The notes under the pieces were generated by a model that saw nothing but the letters and a program-made list of their open reading frames with translations, had not been told where the DNA came from and did not search any database. DNA of 64,000 bases, taken from NCBI GenBank assembly GCA_016124945.1, contig WGMT01000063.1, positions 1 through 64,000 on the forward strand, read 5' to 3'. This document shows, in pieces, positions 61,928 through 64,000 of the stretch. The translations under genes and the position numbers were made by a program. How positions within the stretch are numbered: position 1 is the first letter of the stretch; each line of letters opens with the position of its first letter. The DNA is from a bacterium. GTDB taxonomy: Bacteria; Chloroflexota; Anaerolineae; Caldilineales; Caldilineaceae.

Positions 61928-64000
61928 CTATTCTCTGCCCTTCTGCCGCAGTAGACGTGACGAATTGGCGAGGATGCCCAGATCGGGGATCGACTGCGCC
62001 GCCGCGGCGAAGATGGGCGGCAGAATGCCGAAGGCGGCCAGGCTCAAGCCCAACAGGTTGTAGATCGTGGTGAAACCGAAGTTCATCTTCACCACACGCA
62101 GGGTGCGGCGGGCGATGTGCAGCACGTCTGGTACCAGCGCCCAGTCATCGCGCATGAGGACGATGTGGGCGGCTTCCATGGCGATGTCGGTGCCTGCCGC
62201 ACCCATCGCAATGCCCACATCGGCCTGGGCCAGGGCCGGCGCGTCGTTGACGCCGTCGCCCACCATCACCACCGTGTGACCGCGGCGCTGATATTCTTTG
62301 ACGATCTCTACCTTGTCTTCAGGCAGCATTTCGGCCTGATAGTCGATGCCCAGTTGACCGGCCAACGTCGCCGCTGTGGATTCGTTGTCGCCGGTGAGCA
62401 GGCGGATCTCTTTGATGCCCAGGGCGCGCACCTGTTGCAGCGCCGCCGGTACTTCGGGGCGCGGCGTGTCCGCGGCGGCGAGAATGCCGATGGGCAGTTC
62501 GTTCTCGCTGACGTAGAGGAGCGTGTTACCCGCCGCTTCAAGGCCGGTGCCGTCGCTGTTGGCCTCAACGAAGCGACGGTTGCCCACGCGCACGCGGCTG
62601 CCGTCAATCGTAGCTTCCACACCCATCCCCGGCGTCGCCGCAAAGGACTGCGCCTCCAGCAGTGGAATTCCCCGATCTCGTCCTGCCTGGCGCACCGCTT
62701 CGGCCAGTGGATGTTCCGAGTAGCGTTCGGCGGCGAAAGCAAGCCCCAGGATCTCTTCGCGACTGCGCCCGTTCAATTCCACCACGTCGGTGATCTGGGG
62801 GCGACCCAGGGTGAGCGTGCCTGTCTTGTCGATGAGGAGCACGTCGGCTTTGGCCAGCAGTTCCAGGTATTTGCCGCCTTTGATCAAGATGCCGCGACGC
62901 GCGCCTGCGCCGATGGAGGCGAGCACGGCGATGGGTGTGGCCAGGGCAAACGAACAGGAACAGGCCACCACCAGCACCGCCGCCGTGGCCAGTGGATCGC
63001 GACCGATGAGATAGGTGAGCGCGGCAATTGCGGCCACCACAGGCAAAAAGTAGCTGGAAAAGCGGTCGGCCAGGCGTTGTACATCGGCGCGGTTGGCTTC
63101 GGCCTCTTCCACCAGCCGAATCACCTTGCCGAAGGTTGTGTCCGCGCCGACACGGGTGGTGCGGATGCGTAGCCCGCCCAGTTGGGCAATCGTGGCGGCA
63201 AAGACATTGCTGCCCGGTCCCGCTTCCACCGGCATCGATTCGCCGGTGATGGTGGCCTGGTTCACCGTGGCCTGCCCTTCGAGGACTTCGCCGTCCACCG
63301 GGATCTGTTCGCCGGGACGCACAATGACCGTGTCACCAGCGAGGACCTGGACGATGGGCACTTCGACTTCGTCGCCGTTGCGCAGGACGCGTGCCGTCTG
63401 TGGGGCCAGCGCGGTGAGGTCCTTGACGGCGCGGCGGGCGCGTTCCGCTGTGAAAGTTTCTACGTAGTCGCCCACACGCATGAAGAAGACAACAATGGCG
63501 GCGGTGATCCACTGCCCCACCACCAGCGCCGCCACCACGCCCACGCTCATCAACGTATGCGAGATGACTTCACGGTTCCATGTTGCACGGAGAACATTCA
63601 TCAACACCGGATACCAGCCGATGAGCACAATCACCACGCCCACGGCAAACGGAATCCGCTCGGTGACAGCTTCAAACAGGCCCAACCATTCGCCCGCCAC
63701 CACAATCAACAACACCACACCAAAAATGAGTCCGCTGAAAAAGAGCACCGCCCGGGTAAAAGCGGCGGCGTTCAACGGTTGAGTGCCCTTCGTTTCGCCG
63801 GTGTTGTCTTCGGCGGGGACGCTGTAGCCGGCCTTTTCCACCGCAGCGCGGATGACAGCCGGATCGGCCTGTGCCGGATCGAACTGGACGACGGCTTTCT
63901 CCGAAGCTAGGAAGACGTCTACCGACTCGATGCCGGGTAGCGATGCAATCGAACGTTGAACACTGTTGCAGCAACCGGCGCAGTCCATCCCGCGTACAGG
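61928..64000 (-). CDS. P1B-type heavy-metal ATPase with CSC motif (5' end beyond window)
   Basis: At least 690 aa; the frame stays open to the window edge (PVRGMDCAGCC), so the N-terminus is missing. An HMA-type metal domain with GMDCAGC leads into a P-type core: TITGESMPV, LLIDKTGTLTLG (phosphorylated Asp), SEHPLAEA and VGDGVNDAPALAQADVG. The membrane metal site reads VACSCSFALATP, so the usual CPC is CSC. I recall a P1B subgroup with CSC, but its metal is not settled. The stop codon TAG is inside a GAATAGAACGC repeat. It converges with the GTPase operon. Zinc or copper export are both plausible. Confidence 0.88.
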   Translation of the reverse strand, partial: PVRGMDCAGCCNSVQRSIASLPGIESVDVFLASEKAVVQFDPAQADPAVIRAAVEKAGYSVPAEDNTGETKGTQPLNAAAFTRAVLFFSGLIFGVVLLIVVAGEWLGLFEAVTERIPFAVGVVIVLIGWYPVLMNVLRATWNREVISHTLMSVGVVAALVVGQWITAAIVVFFMRVGDYVETFTAERARRAVKDLTALAPQTARVLRNGDEVEVPIVQVLAGDTVIVRPGEQIPVDGEVLEGQATVNQATITGESMPVEAGPGSNVFAATIAQLGGLRIRTTRVGADTTFGKVIRLVEEAEANRADVQRLADRFSSYFLPVVAAIAALTYLIGRDPLATAAVLVVACSCSFALATPIAVLASIGAGARRGILIKGGKYLELLAKADVLLIDKTGTLTLGRPQITDVVELNGRSREEILGLAFAAERYSEHPLAEAVRQAGRDRGIPLLEAQSFAATPGMGVEATIDGSRVRVGNRRFVEANSDGTGLEAAGNTLLYVSENELPIGILAAADTPRPEVPAALQQVRALGIKEIRLLTGDNESTAATLAGQLGIDYQAEMLPEDKVEIVKEYQRRGHTVVMVGDGVNDAPALAQADVGIAMGAAGTDIAMEAAHIVLMRDDWALVPDVLHIARRTLRVVKMNFGFTTIYNLLGLSLAAFGILPPIFAAAAQSIPDLGILANSSRLLRQKGRE

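Overview
The window looks like a chromosomal stretch from a member of the Chloroflexota, probably an Anaerolineae/Caldilineae-type bacterium. This rests on the moderately high GC content, LuxR/MalT-type ATPase regulator, Uma2 protein, bacterial SET-domain protein, C-terminal YLPLLER tail on a large exported protein, and many enolase-superfamily dehydratases. It is an inference from gene content, since no rRNA or tRNA gene is visible. About 52 protein genes were called. Nearly every gap not occupied by a tight operon junction carries an inverted pair of short repeats or a strong hairpin.

Layout. (1) 1-8.7 kb, plus strand: sugar-acid and amine catabolism (mannonate dehydratase, a galactonate-dehydratase-like enolase, succinate-semialdehyde-type dehydrogenase, class III aminotransferase) ending in a 917-aa MalT/LuxR-type activator. 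(2) 8.9-11.9 kb: two intramembrane proteases (M50 and CPBP types) around an 86-aa protein. (3) 12-22 kb: a large exported beta-helix protein, a sialidase, an FAD oxidoreductase, a Uma2 nuclease-fold protein, a jelly-roll protein, a small unknown and a glucarate-dehydratase-like enolase. (4) 22-26 kb: SET-domain protein, two membrane proteins including a VanZ-like one, and a 505-aa anchored unknown. (5) 26-43 kb, minus strand: peptide-type ABC permeases and binding protein (no ATPases), an M24-fold hydrolase, three aspartoacylase/succinylglutamate-desuccinylase paralogues, an S9 peptidase, an amidohydrolase, a 2-hydroxyacid dehydrogenase, an aminotransferase next to an apparent lysine-less aminotransferase, and an FmdE-type protein behind a structured leader. 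(6) 43-46 kb: copper delivery set (His-rich membrane protein, SCO1, cytochrome c, PCu(A)C protein), divergent from a Crp/Fnr-type regulator with a receiver-like N-terminus. (7) 47-64 kb: a zinc-homeostasis island.

The zinc island is the most interesting part. It holds four CobW/COG0523 GTPases, a cysteine-poor ribosomal protein L28, a flavoprotein, a 896-aa lipoprotein that begins like the zinc chaperone AztD but carries a second His-rich segment and a second propeller, a ZnuA-type binding protein without permease or ATPase, a His-rich 107-aa protein beside an SmtB-type sensor with the complete alpha-5 zinc site, a DegT-fold protein that seems to lack its catalytic lysine, a WD40 protein, a Fur-family (probably Zur) repressor, an FmdB-type zinc ribbon and a P1B metal ATPase with CSC instead of CPC. 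Together they look like capture, insertion, sparing and export of zinc under two sensors.

Two further themes are worth attention. First, several apparent pseudoenzymes lie beside intact relatives (Lys-to-Trp aminotransferase, His-to-Ser aspartoacylase-like protein, M24 protein without its metal ligands). Second, there is a pervasive class of intergenic dyads in which the repeat sequence differs between gaps but the architecture is the same, often starting at a stop codon.
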